The notes below the pieces were generated by a model that saw only the letters and a list, made by a program, of their open reading frames with translations, did not search any database and had not been told where the DNA came from. The translations under genes were made by a program, and so were the position numbers. From Anaerotignum lactatifermentans DSM 14214 (GTDB lineage Bacteria; Bacillota; Clostridia; Lachnospirales; Anaerotignaceae): DNA of 64,000 bases. The stretch lies in assembly GCF_900142265.1 (NCBI RefSeq), contig NZ_FRAH01000004.1, forward strand, positions 1-64,000, given 5' to 3'. Shown one piece after another: positions 31,148 to 41,466 of this stretch (position 1 is the first letter of the stretch; every line of letters starts with the position of its first letter).

Positions 31148-32719
31148 TTACTGCTCTCTGGACATGATATGAATGTCTTCGGGTTCAAAAATCAGACCAA
31201 CTTCTTCCCCTACTTCATGTTTGTCCGTGGTATCTACCTTATATTCATACCCCTTAGTGGCAAAGGTTACATCGTAAATGCCGGGGGTGATGTTTTCGGG
31301 ATCGAAGTCATATTTGACATCGGTGATTTCCACAGGCATATCGTCTTCCAGAGAGTATGCGGAAGCGTTTGCCCATGTTTTCAGGTCTGTATCCAAAGCG
31401 ATGGATTCCTGAATTTCGTCTGCCTTTTTGAAGAAGTTCACAGCGAAGATATATTCTTCGTTTTCTTCACTGGTGACACGGTTTTCATCCTTCACGATCA
31501 TGTTCACCGTTACGGATGTACCAGCCGCTGTGGAGAAGGTTACGGGGTAAGTGCCGTTTTCCTTTTTGATGTTGTACTTCACTTCTTTGATGGAAATAAG
31601 CTCGTCCTCATCGGGGTTCCACGCCTGGGCGTCGGCACGGGCGATGATGGTTGCTTCATCCAGTTCTTCTACGTCGTCCACATCCAGATAGAAGTCGTTG
31701 GCAGACATTTTTTCGTTTGCCCCTTCGTTGAATACAGGCTGGTCATTGGATACCTGCATTTTTACGGTGATTTCTGTACCCACTTTGGTTTCCACCATGG
31801 TTTCATAGTGTACGCCTTTGAACAGTACGGATTTGACAACGCCTTTCAGCTTGCCCTGTTCTCTGGGTACGATATCCAGGTCTTCGGGACGGATGACAAC
31901 GTCAACCACTTCATTTTTCTCAAAGCCGTCGTCCACGCAGTCGAATTTTCTGCCTTCAAACATAACTTTGTAATCATCCAGCATGACACCTTCGATGATG
32001 TTACTTTCGCCGATGAAGTTTGCAACAAATTCATTGACAGGTTCGTTGTAAATATCTGTGGGGCTGCCGATCTGCTGGATTTCCCCGTCTTTCATAACAA
32101 CGATCTTGTCGGACATTGTCAGAGCTTCTTCCTGGTCGTGGGTAACGAAAATGAATGTAATGCCTACTTCCTGCTGGATTTTTTTCAGTTCGTGCTGCAT
32201 TTCCTGACGCAGCTTCAGGTCCAGTGCCCCCAGAGGTTCGTCCAGAAGCAGTACGCTGGGTTCGTTTACCAATGCTCTGGCGATGGCAACACGCTGCTGC
32301 TGACCGCCGGACATTTCTGTCACGTTCTTGTCAGCGAAATCTTCCAGATTCACCAGCTTCAGCATACGTTTTACTTTCTGTTCGATGATGTCCTTGGGTT
32401 CTTTTTTGATTTTCAGACCAAAAGCGATATTGTTATATACGTTCATGTGGGGGAACAGCGCGTACTTCTGGAATACGGTGTTGATTTCCCGTTTATAAGG
32501 AGGGATTTTGCTGATGTCCTCTCCGTCAAAGAGAACTGTTCCCTCGTTTGGTGTCAGGAAACCACCCAGAATACGCAGCAGAGTGGTTTTCCCGCAGCCG
32601 CTGGGTCCCAGCAGTGTCACAAACTCATTTTCATAGATGTCCAGATTGACACCTTTCAGTACCAGTTTGCCGTCAAATTCCTTGACGATATTTTTAAACT
32701 GAATCAGTTTCTTTTTCAT
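31148..32719 (-). CDS. potA: Spermidine/putrescine ABC transporter ATPase with a long Ig-like C-terminal extension
   Basis: 523 residues against about 350-380 for usual PotA. Residues 1-240 form a full ATPase: Walker [10 protein letters not shown] (38-46), signature MSGGQQQR near 139 and Walker [13 protein letters not shown] near 159. From about 240 a TOBE-type region begins ([34 protein letters not shown]). After the TOBE strands two similar units of about 85 residues follow: one has [20 protein letters not shown], the other [23 protein letters not shown]. Each has the beta-rich look of bacterial Ig-like modules. The protein ends [18 protein letters not shown], a final TOBE-like strand, so the units seem inserted in the TOBE domain. 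Confidence 0.9.
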   Translation of the reverse strand: MKKKLIQFKNIVKEFDGKLVLKGVNLDIYENEFVTLLGPSGCGKTTLLRILGGFLTPNEGTVLFDGEDISKIPPYKREINTVFQKYALFPHMNVYNNIAFGLKIKKEPKDIIEQKVKRMLKLVNLEDFADKNVTEMSGGQQQRVAIARALVNEPSVLLLDEPLGALDLKLRQEMQHELKKIQQEVGITFIFVTHDQEEALTMSDKIVVMKDGEIQQIGSPTDIYNEPVNEFVANFIGESNIIEGVMLDDYKVMFEGRKFDCVDDGFEKNEVVDVVIRPEDLDIVPREQGKLKGVVKSVLFKGVHYETMVETKVGTEITVKMQVSNDQPVFNEGANEKMSANDFYLDVDDVEELDEATIIARADAQAWNPDEDELISIKEVKYNIKKENGTYPVTFSTAAGTSVTVNMIVKDENRVTSEENEEYIFAVNFFKKADEIQESIALDTDLKTWANASAYSLEDDMPVEITDVKYDFDPENITPGIYDVTFATKGYEYKVDTTDKHEVGEEVGLIFEPEDIHIMSREQ

Positions 32720-32749
32720 CGGCGGCTACTCCTTTTTCTTGTCACTTTT

Positions 32750-33283
32750 TCAGAACAGCGGCGGTGTGGAAACCCAGATGACCTTTGCCGTTGTTTTTTT
32801 CTCATTTTTCAGATAATGGCGGTTTTTGCCGGAGAGATAGAATGTTTCCCCCTTGTGGATCACATGGCTCTCCTCGCCGCAGACCAGCGTCACGCAGCCC
32901 TCCGCCACATAGCCGAATTCCTCACCGCTGTGGGGGTCCATCACAAAGGATTCCCCACCCTGAGGCAATTCCACCATGATCGGTTCCATTTCGTTTTTCT
33001 GTGTATTGGGTACGATCCAATGCACCGTATAATTTTCCCGCTCATCCACAAAAAAGTCCTTTTTGTGGAAAACGATCTGCTCCTCCTTGTCCTCCCGGAA
33101 AAATTCCGAAAGACTGCTGCCCAAAGCCTCTACGATGTCGTTGAGGGTGGCAATGGAAGGAGAGGTCAGATTTCGCTCCATCTGGGAGAGAAATCCCTTT
33201 GTCAGCTCACTGCGGCTGGCCAGTTCTTCCAGCGTCAGACCCTTCTGAATCCTAAGCTGTTTGATCTTGTGGCCGATATCCAT
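32750..33283 (-). CDS. XRE-family regulator with C-terminal cupin (PuuR-like), polyamine operon
   Basis: 177 residues from the ATG at 33283, eight bases from GAGG; a GTG at 33292 is the alternative. HTH: IGHKIKQLRIQKGLTLEELASRSELTKGFLSQMERNLTSPS. Cupin: MDPHSGEEFGYVAEGCVTLVCGEESHVIHKGETFYL, which probably binds a small ligand. Known: such regulators, e.g. PuuR, control polyamine genes. First gene of the leftward operon, 30 bp before potA. Confidence 0.85.
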   Translation of the reverse strand: MDIGHKIKQLRIQKGLTLEELASRSELTKGFLSQMERNLTSPSIATLNDIVEALGSSLSEFFREDKEEQIVFHKKDFFVDERENYTVHWIVPNTQKNEMEPIMVELPQGGESFVMDPHSGEEFGYVAEGCVTLVCGEESHVIHKGETFYLSGKNRHYLKNEKKTTAKVIWVSTPPLF

Positions 33284-33344
33284 AAATAACACCTCGTTGT
33301 GTAGAAATACTAAACTTTCTGATTATTTTTACGAAACCTCAATC

Positions 33345-33372
33345 ATTATACATCTTTTGTCATGAAAAGCAA
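33345..33372 (-). promoter_or_regulatory. Promoter of the polyamine operon
   Basis: On the minus strand TTGCTT (33367-33372), 16 bp, TATAAT (33345-33350). The word AAAGTTTAGTAT near 33307-33318 and AAAGTTTAATAA near 33394-33405 repeat on either side and may be regulator sites. Confidence 0.65.
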
Positions 33373-33914
33373 GAGAAAATAAACAAAAAATTTCATTTAT
33401 TAAACTTTTTGACATTTTGCGGCAAAAAGCCCTTCCAAAAGAAACCAAAATTGTACGGTTCCACGACAGCCGGAAAACCCAGACTTTACGCAGATTTTAC
33501 AGAAACCAAGTGCAGGCGGAAGTTTTCCAATACCAAACGAAAATATCAGAATTTCTAAACTGCATTTTCCCCAAAAAACTGTCTTTGCACTGTCCCTTCT
33601 GGCACGCTGGACAGCCAAAAGAAAAATACTCATGAAAAAAAATCAGCAAATCCACTGTTTTTTTCTGTATTGATGAAAATACAATCTGTTTTTATATGCA
33701 AATTCACATGTTTTTTTATACATACAATTTATTTTGCGTGAATTTCGCACAAAAAATTCGCCTTTTCCCATGTACAAAAAGCCATACAATCCATGTCCGC
33801 CACCCATTGACAAACAAGCGTCTGATGTGGTTTCATAAGTATCAAATCTATTCCACAGATTGATACAAAAGAGAATGTTTATGATGAATGTAAGACACAA
33901 AGGAGGAAACAAGT
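33373..33914. other. Long AT-rich intergenic region before the first aminotransferase
   Basis: About 540 bp without a convincing gene. Just before the aminotransferase an inverted repeat GTATCAAATCT..AGATTGATAC spans about 33838-33866. TTGATA inside it, with GATGAA 17 bp on, is a weak promoter candidate. Confidence 0.4.
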
Positions 33915-35099
33915 ATGGTGCGTTATGCGAAAAGAATGGAACAACTGACGAATTCCGATATCGGCGATCTGCTGAAACTGATTGCAAGACCCGATATTAT
34001 TTCCTTCGCAGGCGGTCTGCCCGCAGCAGAACTGTTTCCCGTAGACCAGCTCCGTCAGGCGTGCGACGCTGTCATGGAGGAAATGGGGAAAGTAGCCTGT
34101 CAGTATTCTTCTACAGAAGGCTTCCCTGCACTGCGGGAAAAAATCGCTGAGCGAATGAAAGCCAAAAATAATATTGAAACGGATGCGGACCATATTCTGG
34201 TGACCAGCGGTTCTCAGCAGGGTCTGGATTTCTCCGCCCGTGTATTTGTAGATAAAGGTGACGTGATCCTGATGGAAAGCCCTTCCTATCTGGGTGCCAT
34301 CAATGCTTTCAAAGCATGTGAACCTACTTTCATGGAAGTGCCTACAGACGAAGGCGGTATGGTGATGGAAGAACTGGAAAAAATTCTGGCAACCACACCT
34401 AACGTAAAGATGATCTATGTCATCCCCGATTTCCAGAACCCCACCGGCAGAACATGGACACTGGAACGCCGTCACAAATTCATGGAAATCATCAATAAAT
34501 ATGAAATCCCCGTTATCGAAGATAACCCTTACGGCGAACTGCGTTTTGAAAACGAAAACATGCCTGCTCTGAAATCTCTGGATACAAAAGGGCTGGTTGT
34601 ATTCTTAGGTACCTTCTCCAAGATTCTGGTACCTGGCTATCGTCTGGGCTGGGTTTGCGCTTCCGACGAAATCCTGTCTATGTTTAACTTCATCAAACAG
34701 GGTGCGGACTTGCAGACACCTACCGTTACCCAGCTGGAAGCCAACAAATATATGGAAATGTTCGACCTGGACAAACATGTTGACACCATCCGCGAACTGT
34801 ACAAACACAGACGTGACGTGATGATGAAAACCATGGAAGAAACATTCCCCAAAGAAGCAAAATTCACACACCCCGACGGCGGTCTGTTCACATGGGTAGA
34901 ACTGCCCGAATACATCGACACCCGTAAAATGGCACTGCAGTGTCTGGAAAAGAAAGTTGCCTACGTTCCCGGCGGCTCCTTCTTCCCCAACGGCGGTCAT
35001 GAAAACTGCTTCCGTATGAACTATTCCTGCATGCCTGACGACAAGATCGTAGAAGGCGTCAAAGCCATCGCAGAAGTCATCAAGGCAAACTTGAAATAA
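33915..35099 (+). CDS. PLP-dependent aminotransferase (2-aminoadipate/aromatic type), paralogue 1
   Basis: 394 residues, fold type I without the N-terminal GntR domain of MocR proteins. Visible: FAGGLPAAELFP near 31, TSGSQQGLDF near 97, the Asn/Asp/Tyr core (IPDFQNPTGRTW near 171; IEDNPYGELRF near 206) and the PLP lysine in GTFSKILVPGYRLGW near 234. AGGAGG precedes the ATG. It is closely similar throughout to the 36112-37296 product. The amino acid used is not predictable; LysN-like 2-aminoadipate or aromatic/branched substrates are usual. Confidence 0.88.
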   Translation: MVRYAKRMEQLTNSDIGDLLKLIARPDIISFAGGLPAAELFPVDQLRQACDAVMEEMGKVACQYSSTEGFPALREKIAERMKAKNNIETDADHILVTSGSQQGLDFSARVFVDKGDVILMESPSYLGAINAFKACEPTFMEVPTDEGGMVMEELEKILATTPNVKMIYVIPDFQNPTGRTWTLERRHKFMEIINKYEIPVIEDNPYGELRFENENMPALKSLDTKGLVVFLGTFSKILVPGYRLGWVCASDEILSMFNFIKQGADLQTPTVTQLEANKYMEMFDLDKHVDTIRELYKHRRDVMMKTMEETFPKEAKFTHPDGGLFTWVELPEYIDTRKMALQCLEKKVAYVPGGSFFPNGGHENCFRMNYSCMPDDKIVEGVKAIAEVIKANLK

Positions 35100-35122
35100 T
35101 CTATCTTATTAAAGGATACACT

Positions 35123-35160
35123 AAGTCCTCCGCTGTGCCGCATACAGCGAAGGACTTTTC
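35123..35160 (+). terminator. Terminator after the first aminotransferase
   Basis: AAGTCCT and GCTGT pair with ACAGC and AGGACTT, followed by TTC. Confidence 0.65.
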
Positions 35161-35288
35161 GTGTATAGCCTCGGCTGCTGCCCCTTCCCCTTTGGGCAGC
35201 GGCTATTTTTTTGCATCTGCGTTGTTTCTGACCGCCTCCCGTGTTAAAATACAGAAAACAACACACCCATTTTGAAGGAGGCTTTGCC

Positions 35289-35693
35289 ATGAAACCCTCA
35301 GAACGCATACAACAATATCGAAAACCCCTGCTGATCGGCATGGTCCTGTTCAGCTGTATCGTAGGCGGCTGCCTGTTTCCCATCGTCAACTGCAACCCGG
35401 AAAACCCCGTGGAAACAAGTCTGGTCATGAAAACCATCATCCTGCTGTCTGTTTTCATATTTTATACAGAACTGGGCATGCTCCAAGCAGCCCTGTTTCC
35501 CAACGGCTCCATAGGCTTTGCGGCAGCCCTGAATCTGGGAATGACAGTCCTTGGGCTCATTTTCCGCTATCTGCTGGAATACGAGGAGGTTTCCAACACC
35601 TATAACTTCACGGCTGCCAATGTGGCACTGCATTTGTTTGCCCTGACCATTTTGCCCCTGATGACCTACATTTCCCGAAAACAAAAATCCTGA
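35289..35693 (+). CDS. Small membrane protein between the aminotransferases
   Basis: 134 residues from the ATG with GGAGG upstream; an earlier in-frame start has none. Four hydrophobic helices (LLIGMVLFSCIVGGCLF; IILLSVFIFYTELGML; GFAAALNLGMTVLGLIF; ALHLFALTILPLMTYI). No family is recognised. Closed by a terminator at 35707-35741. Confidence 0.65.
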   Translation: MKPSERIQQYRKPLLIGMVLFSCIVGGCLFPIVNCNPENPVETSLVMKTIILLSVFIFYTELGMLQAALFPNGSIGFAAALNLGMTVLGLIFRYLLEYEEVSNTYNFTAANVALHLFALTILPLMTYISRKQKS

Positions 35694-35706
35694 TTGCAAT
35701 TTCCAA

Positions 35707-35741
35707 AAGCTTTCTGCCTTCTGAGGCAGAGGGCTTTTTTT
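35707..35741 (+). terminator. Terminator after the small membrane protein
   Basis: AAGC, TCTGCCT, loop, AGGCAGA, GCTT with seven T. Confidence 0.75.
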
Positions 35742-35963
35742 GTAAAAAAGGCAAAAGCTGTTATTTTTTTCGCAATCTTTTTTCTTTCTGCCCAATGCCT
35801 ATTGGTAGAAAATTCCCTTTTTCCCAGAACTGTATAAAAAACCATACAATGTGACAAAAACCATTTCACACAAAACCTGCTGCACAGGCGAAAACGTGAA
35901 GAAATTCGTCTTTTTCCCAATTCTTTTGAGCAAAAATTAATAGCTTTCTTTTGAAAGTTCCCA

Positions 35964-36111
35964 TTGACTTTGTGTATTATTTGTGTTTTAATAAAGAAAA
36001 GGGGTTATTTTTTAGTAATTTGTCTGATATGCCCTCCCTTTTCGGCAGCATGTCAGACAGCGACTTGAAACTATTATTTATCAATTTCTATTACATAAGG
36101 AGGAATTTTAC
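35964..36111 (+). promoter_or_regulatory. Promoter and leader hairpin of the second aminotransferase
   Basis: TTGACT (35964-35969), 17 bp, TTTAAT (35987-35992). In the leader TGTCTGA and TCAGACA (36023-36061) close a hairpin with inner TGCC/GGCA pairing. 35742-35963 shows nothing else. Confidence 0.65.
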
Positions 36112-37296
36112 ATGGTACAGTATGCAAACAGAATGGATCTCTTAAAAGGTTCCGAAATCAGAGAATTGCTGGCGCTGACATCCAAACCCGACATCATTTC
36201 CTTTGCCGGTGGTATGCCCGCTCCTGAACTGTTCCCTTGTGAAGGCGTTAAACAGGCTTGTATCAAAGTTATGGACGAAGTTGGTCAGGTTGCTCTGCAG
36301 TATACATCCACAGAAGGTCTGCCTTCTCTGCGTGAAAAACTGGTTGCTAGAATGAAAGCAAAAAATAACATCGATACAGACATCGATCACGTGCTGATCA
36401 CCAGCGGCTCTCAGCAGGGTCTGGATTTCTCCGCTCGTATCTTCCTGAACCCCGGCGACGTTGTTCTGCTGGAAAGCCCTTCCTACCTGGGTGCTGTAAA
36501 CGCATTCAAAGCTTGTGAACCTAAATTCATCGAAGTTCCTACAGACGATGACGGTATGATCACAGAAGAACTGGAAAAAATCCTGGCTACAACAGAAAAC
36601 GTAAAAATGATCTACGTTATCCCCGACTTCCAGAACCCTACAGGTAAAACATGGTCTCTGGAAAGACGTCATAAATTCATGGATATCATCAACAAATATG
36701 AAATCCCTGTAATCGAAGACAACCCTTACGGCGAACTGCGTTTCGAAGGCGAAAACATGCCTTCCCTGAAATCCCTGGATACCAAAGAACTGGTTGTATT
36801 CCTGGGCACATGCTCCAAGATCCTGGCTCCTGGTCTGCGTATCGGCTGGATCTGCGCATCCAAAGAAAACCTGGTTAAATACAACTTCATCAAACAGGGT
36901 GCTGACCTGCAGTCCTCCACAATCGACCAGCTGATCGCTGACAGATTCCTGGATATGTACGATCTGGACGAACACGTTGAAAAGATCAAAGACGTATATC
37001 GTAAGAGACGTGACGTAATGCTGAAAACAATGGAAGAAACATTCCCTAAAGAAGTGAAATTCACACATCCCGAAGGCGGTCTGTTCACATGGTGCGTACT
37101 GCCCGAATACATGGATGCAAAAGTACTGGCTCAGCAGTGCCTTGAAAAGAAAGTTGCTTACGTTCCCGGCGGCAGCTTCTTCCCTAACGGCGGCAAAGAA
37201 AACCACTTCCGTCTGAACTACTCCTGCATGCCTGAAGACAAGATCAAAGAAGGTATCACAAGAATTGCAGAAGTTCTGAAAGCGAACCTGAAATAA
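36112..37296 (+). CDS. PLP-dependent aminotransferase, paralogue 2
   Basis: 394 residues, same length and motifs as paralogue 1: FAGGMPAPELFP, TSGSQQGLDF, IPDFQNPTGKTW, IEDNPYGELRF and lysine in GTCSKILAPGLRIGW. Differences cluster in the part around 250-300 (FIKQGADLQSSTIDQLIADRFLDMYDLDEH), which lines the substrate entry in this family, so the two may prefer different amino acids. Codon use here is even more regular (CTG, AAA, GTT), hinting at higher expression. AAGGAGG precedes the ATG. Confidence 0.88.
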   Translation: MVQYANRMDLLKGSEIRELLALTSKPDIISFAGGMPAPELFPCEGVKQACIKVMDEVGQVALQYTSTEGLPSLREKLVARMKAKNNIDTDIDHVLITSGSQQGLDFSARIFLNPGDVVLLESPSYLGAVNAFKACEPKFIEVPTDDDGMITEELEKILATTENVKMIYVIPDFQNPTGKTWSLERRHKFMDIINKYEIPVIEDNPYGELRFEGENMPSLKSLDTKELVVFLGTCSKILAPGLRIGWICASKENLVKYNFIKQGADLQSSTIDQLIADRFLDMYDLDEHVEKIKDVYRKRRDVMLKTMEETFPKEVKFTHPEGGLFTWCVLPEYMDAKVLAQQCLEKKVAYVPGGSFFPNGGKENHFRLNYSCMPEDKIKEGITRIAEVLKANLK

Positions 37297-37337
37297 GTCT
37301 TCCCGGATCGAAGATTCATTCTAAAACAAGACAAAAG

Positions 37338-37374
37338 AGCGGATATCGCGAAAGCGGTATCCGCTTTTTTTTGT
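37338..37374 (+). terminator. Terminator after the second aminotransferase
   Basis: AGCGGATA and CGC pair with GCG and TATCCGCT around a GAAA loop, then eight T. Confidence 0.9.
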
Positions 37375-37397
37375 TTTTGGATAACGAAATGAGGGGA

Positions 37398-37533
37398 CAA
37401 AAAAGCCGAAATCCTTATCATGCCAAAGGATTTTGGCTTTCTTATGATATTGAGATTTTATTTGATATATTACAGCCAGCTTTTGCACTTTCCCTTAAGA
37501 AATAAAACCAATGTTTTCTTAAGAGCAAGTTTC
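37398..37533 (+). repeat. Dispersed repeat family B, copy 3
   Basis: Module 1: AAGCCGAAATCCTT..AAGGATTTTGGCTTTC; module 2: CCCTTAAGAAAT..AATGTTTTCTTAAGAGC. Followed by TATAAT at 37579-37584, the probable -10 of the next gene. Confidence 0.7.
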
Positions 37534-37645
37534 TTTTTTAATCCTACTTTTTTTGTATTGTTTTTTGCGAAAATGTGCTATAATAACGGACAAATATCTT
37601 TGTGCCGAAAACCCTTTGGCACTGATCTGAAAGGAGTGTATTTCC

Positions 37646-38467
37646 ATGAAAGTGGCTTTGATACAAATGCAGGTAGCATCTTCCCCTGCTGAAAATTTAC
37701 AGACAGCCCGCACCCATCTGAAAGACGCGGCAGCTGGCGGCGCGGACATTGCCGTACTGCCGGAAATGTTCTGTTGTCCTTACGAAACCCCCAATTTTCC
37801 CCGCTTTGCCCAGAAGGAAGGCGACGAAATCTGGCAGGCATTATCGGAAATGGCAAAGGAAAACAGCCTGTATCTGGTGGCTGGCTCTGTGCCCGAGGAC
37901 GATGACGGCAAGACTTACAACACATCTTATGTATTCGACCCGGAAGGCAAATGCATCGCCAAACACCGGAAAGTCCATCTTTTTGACATCGACGTCAAAG
38001 GCGGCCAGCGTTTCATGGAATCGGAAACACTCACCGCCGGCGACAGCCTTACCACATTCGACACCCCATGGGGAAAAATGGGGCTGTGCATCTGCTACGA
38101 CATTCGTTTTCCCGAATGGATGCGGCTTATGGCGCTGGAAGGAGCGAAAGCTGTTTTCATCCCTGCCGCTTTCAATATGACCACTGGTCCTGCCCACTGG
38201 GAACTGTCTTTCCGGGCACGGGCGCTGGATAACCAGATTTATCTCTTTGGCTGCGCTCCTGCAAGGGACATGGATGCATCCTATCATTCCTGGGGGCACT
38301 CCATTGCCACAAACCCTTGGGGCGAAGTCATGGCACAATTAGACGAAACAGAAGGCATTCTCTTTGCCCATGCGGATTTTCAACGGGAAGATGCCATTCG
38401 CGACCAATTGCCCCTGCTCCGCCACCGCCGTGTGGACTTGTACGAGCTGCGGGAAATCAAGAAATGA
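37646..38467 (+). CDS. Carbon-nitrogen hydrolase, omega-amidase (Nit2) type
   Basis: 273 residues. The catalytic triad is visible: E40 in VLPEMF, K109 in KHRKVHLF and C150 in [25 protein letters not shown] and [13 protein letters not shown] are typical of omega-amidases, which hydrolyse alpha-ketoglutaramate and alpha-ketosuccinamate, products of transamination of glutamine and asparagine. The two aminotransferases just upstream make that role plausible. AAGGAG precedes the ATG. Eight bases separate it from msrAB. Confidence 0.85.
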   Translation: MKVALIQMQVASSPAENLQTARTHLKDAAAGGADIAVLPEMFCCPYETPNFPRFAQKEGDEIWQALSEMAKENSLYLVAGSVPEDDDGKTYNTSYVFDPEGKCIAKHRKVHLFDIDVKGGQRFMESETLTAGDSLTTFDTPWGKMGLCICYDIRFPEWMRLMALEGAKAVFIPAAFNMTTGPAHWELSFRARALDNQIYLFGCAPARDMDASYHSWGHSIATNPWGEVMAQLDETEGILFAHADFQREDAIRDQLPLLRHRRVDLYELREIKK

Positions 38468-38475
38468 GGTGTAAT

Positions 38476-39465
38476 ATGAAGAAAGAAACCATTTACCTGG
38501 CAGGCGGCTGCTTCTGGGGAACAGAAAAATATATGGAAATGGTGCCCGGCGTGCTCTCTACCCGTGTGGGCTACGCTTTGGGCAAAAAAGACGGCGTGGA
38601 ACAGAAAGTATGGGACAGCGTCACTTACGAGGAAGTCTGCAACCACAGCGGACATGCTGAAACGGTAGAAGTTGTCTTTGACGCTGACGAAACCACACTG
38701 AAAAAAATTTTGCAGGAATATTTCTACACCATCGACCCCACTTCTCTGGGCAGACAGGGGGCAGACTTCGGCATCCAGTACCGCACCGGCATTTACAGCC
38801 TGACAGAAGAACAGCAGAAAGTGGCAGCAGAAGCTCTTGAACAGCTCCAGACCAAATACGACCGCCCTGTGGTGGTGGAAAACCTGCCTTTGCTGCAATT
38901 TATTCCCGCAGAGGAATACCATCAGAAATATCTCACCAAAAATCCCGGCGGCTACTGCCATATCAATTTTGCCAAAATCGAAAAGGAAAAGGCTCGCTGC
39001 ATCAATCCCGAGGACTACAAAGTTATGACAAAGGAAGAAATGCGGGAAAACCTGACGGAAATGCAGTACAACGTGACCCAGCAGAACGCCACAGAGCCCC
39101 CTTTCCAGAACGAATTCTGGGATAAGGAAACACCGGGGCTGTATGTGGACATCACTTCCGGGGAGCCCATGTTCTCCTCCAAGGATAAATTCATTTCCGC
39201 CTGCGGCTGGCCTGCTTTCGCCAAGCCCATTGACCCCAATGCCATCAATGAATATAATGACCTTTCTCTGAACCGTATTCGTACAGAAGTCCGCAGCCGG
39301 GTAGGCAATGCCCATCTGGGACATGTCTTCGACGATGGTCCCGCAGAACTGGGCGGCATGCGTTACTGCATCAACAGTGCAGCCCTGCGCTTCATCCCCA
39401 AAGAGGACATGGAAAAGGAAGGCTACGGCGCTTTCCTGCCTTATGTGGAGGAAGAAAAACAGTAA
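38476..39465 (+). CDS. msrAB: Bifunctional peptide methionine sulfoxide reductase MsrA-MsrB
   Basis: 329 residues; the ATG at 38476 follows GAGGTG. MsrA part 1-160: [14 protein letters not shown] with catalytic C12, and [11 protein letters not shown]. MsrB part about 190-325: [21 protein letters not shown] and [11 protein letters not shown] with the catalytic Cys. It repairs both S and R forms of methionine sulfoxide. The zinc CxxC pairs of some MsrB proteins are not seen. Fits the oxidative-stress genes elsewhere in the window. Confidence 0.95.
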   Translation: MKKETIYLAGGCFWGTEKYMEMVPGVLSTRVGYALGKKDGVEQKVWDSVTYEEVCNHSGHAETVEVVFDADETTLKKILQEYFYTIDPTSLGRQGADFGIQYRTGIYSLTEEQQKVAAEALEQLQTKYDRPVVVENLPLLQFIPAEEYHQKYLTKNPGGYCHINFAKIEKEKARCINPEDYKVMTKEEMRENLTEMQYNVTQQNATEPPFQNEFWDKETPGLYVDITSGEPMFSSKDKFISACGWPAFAKPIDPNAINEYNDLSLNRIRTEVRSRVGNAHLGHVFDDGPAELGGMRYCINSAALRFIPKEDMEKEGYGAFLPYVEEEKQ

Positions 39466-39585
39466 AATCCCTCTTTTTCCCTTTTTTCCGGCGAAAAGAC
39501 GGAAACAAGGTTGTGTTTTTCCCAAAAACAGGCTACAATAAAGGACAGGTGAAATAACGCAATTTTGCATAAAGGAGAGATTCTA

Positions 39586-40980
39586 GTGGATTTGAACACC
39601 GTAAAATCAATTTACCGCAGCACAGCGGACTATGCCAATAAAGAAGTGACACTGGGCGGCTGGATCCGTACCATGCGTGTATCCAAAAATTTCGGCTTCA
39701 TCGAACTGAACGACGGTTCTTTCTTCAAAAACATTCAGATCGTTTTTGAAGCAGATACGCTGTCCAACTATGCCGAAATCACAAAACTGGGTGTTGGCGC
39801 TGCCATCATCGTCAAAGGTCTGCTGGTGGAAACACCCGAAGCAAAACAGCCCTTTGAAGTAAAGGCACAGGAAATTGCCATCGAAGGCACTTCCACTCCT
39901 GACTACCCTCTGCAGAAAAAACGTCACAGCGTAGAATTCCTGCGCCAGATCGCTTATCTGCGTCCCAGAACAAACATGTTCTCCGCAACATTCCGTGTGA
40001 GAAGCTTGATTGCTTATGCAATCCATCAGTTCTTCCAGGACAAAGGCTTTGTATACGCACATACTCCCATCATCACCGGCAGCGACTGCGAAGGCGCTGG
40101 GGAAATGTTCCGCGTTACCACACTGGACCTGAACAACCTGCCTAAGAAAGAAGACGGCACTGTAGACTTCTCCAAAGACTTCTTCGGCAAAGAAACAAAC
40201 CTGACTGTAAGTGGTCAGCTTTCCGCTGAAACATTTGCCATGGCATTCCGCAATGTTTACACATTCGGCCCCACATTCCGTGCGGAAAACTCCAACACCG
40301 CGCGTCATGCTGCGGAATTCTGGATGATCGAGCCCGAAATGGCTTTCGCTGATCTGGAAGACAACATGGAAGTGGCAGAAGAAATGCTGAAATATATCAT
40401 TCAGTATGTACTGGACAACGCACCCGAAGAAATGGAATTCTTCAACAGCTTCGTGGACAAAGGTCTGCTGGACAGACTGCATAACATCCTGAACAACGAC
40501 TTTGGCCGTGTGACATACACAGAAGCCGTTGATCTGCTGATCAAATCCGGCAAGAAATTCGAATACCCCGTTTCCTGGGGCATCGACCTGCAGACAGAAC
40601 ACGAACGCTATCTGACAGAAGAAATCTTCAAAAAACCTGTATTCGTTACAGACTATCCTAAGGACATCAAAGCGTTCTACATGCGCATGAACGATGACAA
40701 CAAGACCGTTGCCGCTATGGACCTCTTGGTTCCCGGCGTTGGCGAAATCATCGGCGGCAGCCAGAGAGAAGAACGTCTGGAACTCTTAGAAAAACGTATG
40801 GACGAACTGGGTCTGAAGAAAGAAGACTACTGGTGGTATCTGGATCTGCGCAAATACGGCGGCACCAGACACTCCGGCTATGGTCTGGGCTTCGAACGTG
40901 CGGTAATGTACCTGACAGGTATGAGCAATATCCGTGACGTACTGCCTTACCCCAGAACTGTGAAAAACGCAGAATTCTAA
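39586..40980 (+). CDS. asnS: Asparaginyl-tRNA synthetase
   Basis: 464 residues from the GTG with AAAGGAG nine bases upstream; a frame-extended start at 39565 lacks a site. An OB-fold anticodon domain ([25 protein letters not shown]) precedes the class II core: motif 2 [25 protein letters not shown] near 220-250 and motif 3 [15 protein letters not shown] near 435. It charges tRNA-Asn with Asn. No T-box is seen in the short gap upstream. Confidence 0.97.
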   Translation: MDLNTVKSIYRSTADYANKEVTLGGWIRTMRVSKNFGFIELNDGSFFKNIQIVFEADTLSNYAEITKLGVGAAIIVKGLLVETPEAKQPFEVKAQEIAIEGTSTPDYPLQKKRHSVEFLRQIAYLRPRTNMFSATFRVRSLIAYAIHQFFQDKGFVYAHTPIITGSDCEGAGEMFRVTTLDLNNLPKKEDGTVDFSKDFFGKETNLTVSGQLSAETFAMAFRNVYTFGPTFRAENSNTARHAAEFWMIEPEMAFADLEDNMEVAEEMLKYIIQYVLDNAPEEMEFFNSFVDKGLLDRLHNILNNDFGRVTYTEAVDLLIKSGKKFEYPVSWGIDLQTEHERYLTEEIFKKPVFVTDYPKDIKAFYMRMNDDNKTVAAMDLLVPGVGEIIGGSQREERLELLEKRMDELGLKKEDYWWYLDLRKYGGTRHSGYGLGFERAVMYLTGMSNIRDVLPYPRTVKNAEF

Positions 40981-41001
40981 TTCTTATAAAGAAAAAATAA
41001 C

Positions 41002-41046
41002 AAACAGCTGGAATCCTTACCAAAGGGTTCCAGCTGTTTTCTTTTA
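41002..41046 (+). terminator. Terminator after asnS
   Basis: AACAGCTGGAA and TTCCAGCTGTT with T-rich tail; the stem resembles the family B core. Confidence 0.75.
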
Positions 41047-41159
41047 TCAAAGCTGTTTTCTTTCAGAACAACGGTACCAGCTGTTTCCCATGCCAAAATA
41101 CATACCCTTTTTTCAAAAAATCCCCCTCTATCTCCCATTTTCACAGCATATTTTCCCAT

Positions 41160-41466
41160 TTCACACACTCATATACACCGCATATAAATGTATATATTCT
41201 ATTTTCATGCATAATTCAGCAATTTTATATGCTGCATATAGATGCACCCCCTTCCTTTCTTGCACTTTTCACAAAACAATTTCTTTGCAAACACCATAAA
41301 ACCCTGATACTTATTGGGATATTACCCAAAATTTGCCACCTATTTTCGTTCTGTACCACCAATTCCCCGAACTTGTATAAATATGCGTATTTTTATTGAC
41401 TTTCCCGTATAAACATTTATAATAATACCATAACATTCAGCAAATCAAAGGAAATGAGGTATGTTT
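41160..41466 (+). promoter_or_regulatory. arg operon promoter and possible ArgR region
   Basis: TTGACT (41396-41401), 16 bp, TATAAT (41418-41423) in front of argC. Upstream lie AT-rich words TGCATAATTCA (41208-41218), GCATATAAATGTATATATTC near 41180 and ATATGCTGCATATAGATG near 41229, of the same kind as upstream of argG. They are candidate ArgR sites only. 41047-41160 holds nothing recognisable. Confidence 0.5.

Noticed and set aside
31169-33289. 700-codon open frame on the plus strand
   Set aside because: It is antisense to potA and its regulator, which have clear motifs; the antisense translation has none.
33400-33633. 77-codon minus-strand frame in the region before the first aminotransferase
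   Set aside because: No ribosome site, atypical composition, no recognisable motif.
36001-36111. Riboswitch or T-box in front of the second aminotransferase
   Set aside because: Only one simple hairpin is seen; no specifier, T-box sequence or known aptamer core.
33915-37296. Aminotransferase duplication as an assembly error
   Set aside because: The two genes differ throughout at synonymous and amino-acid positions and have different leaders and intervening sequence.
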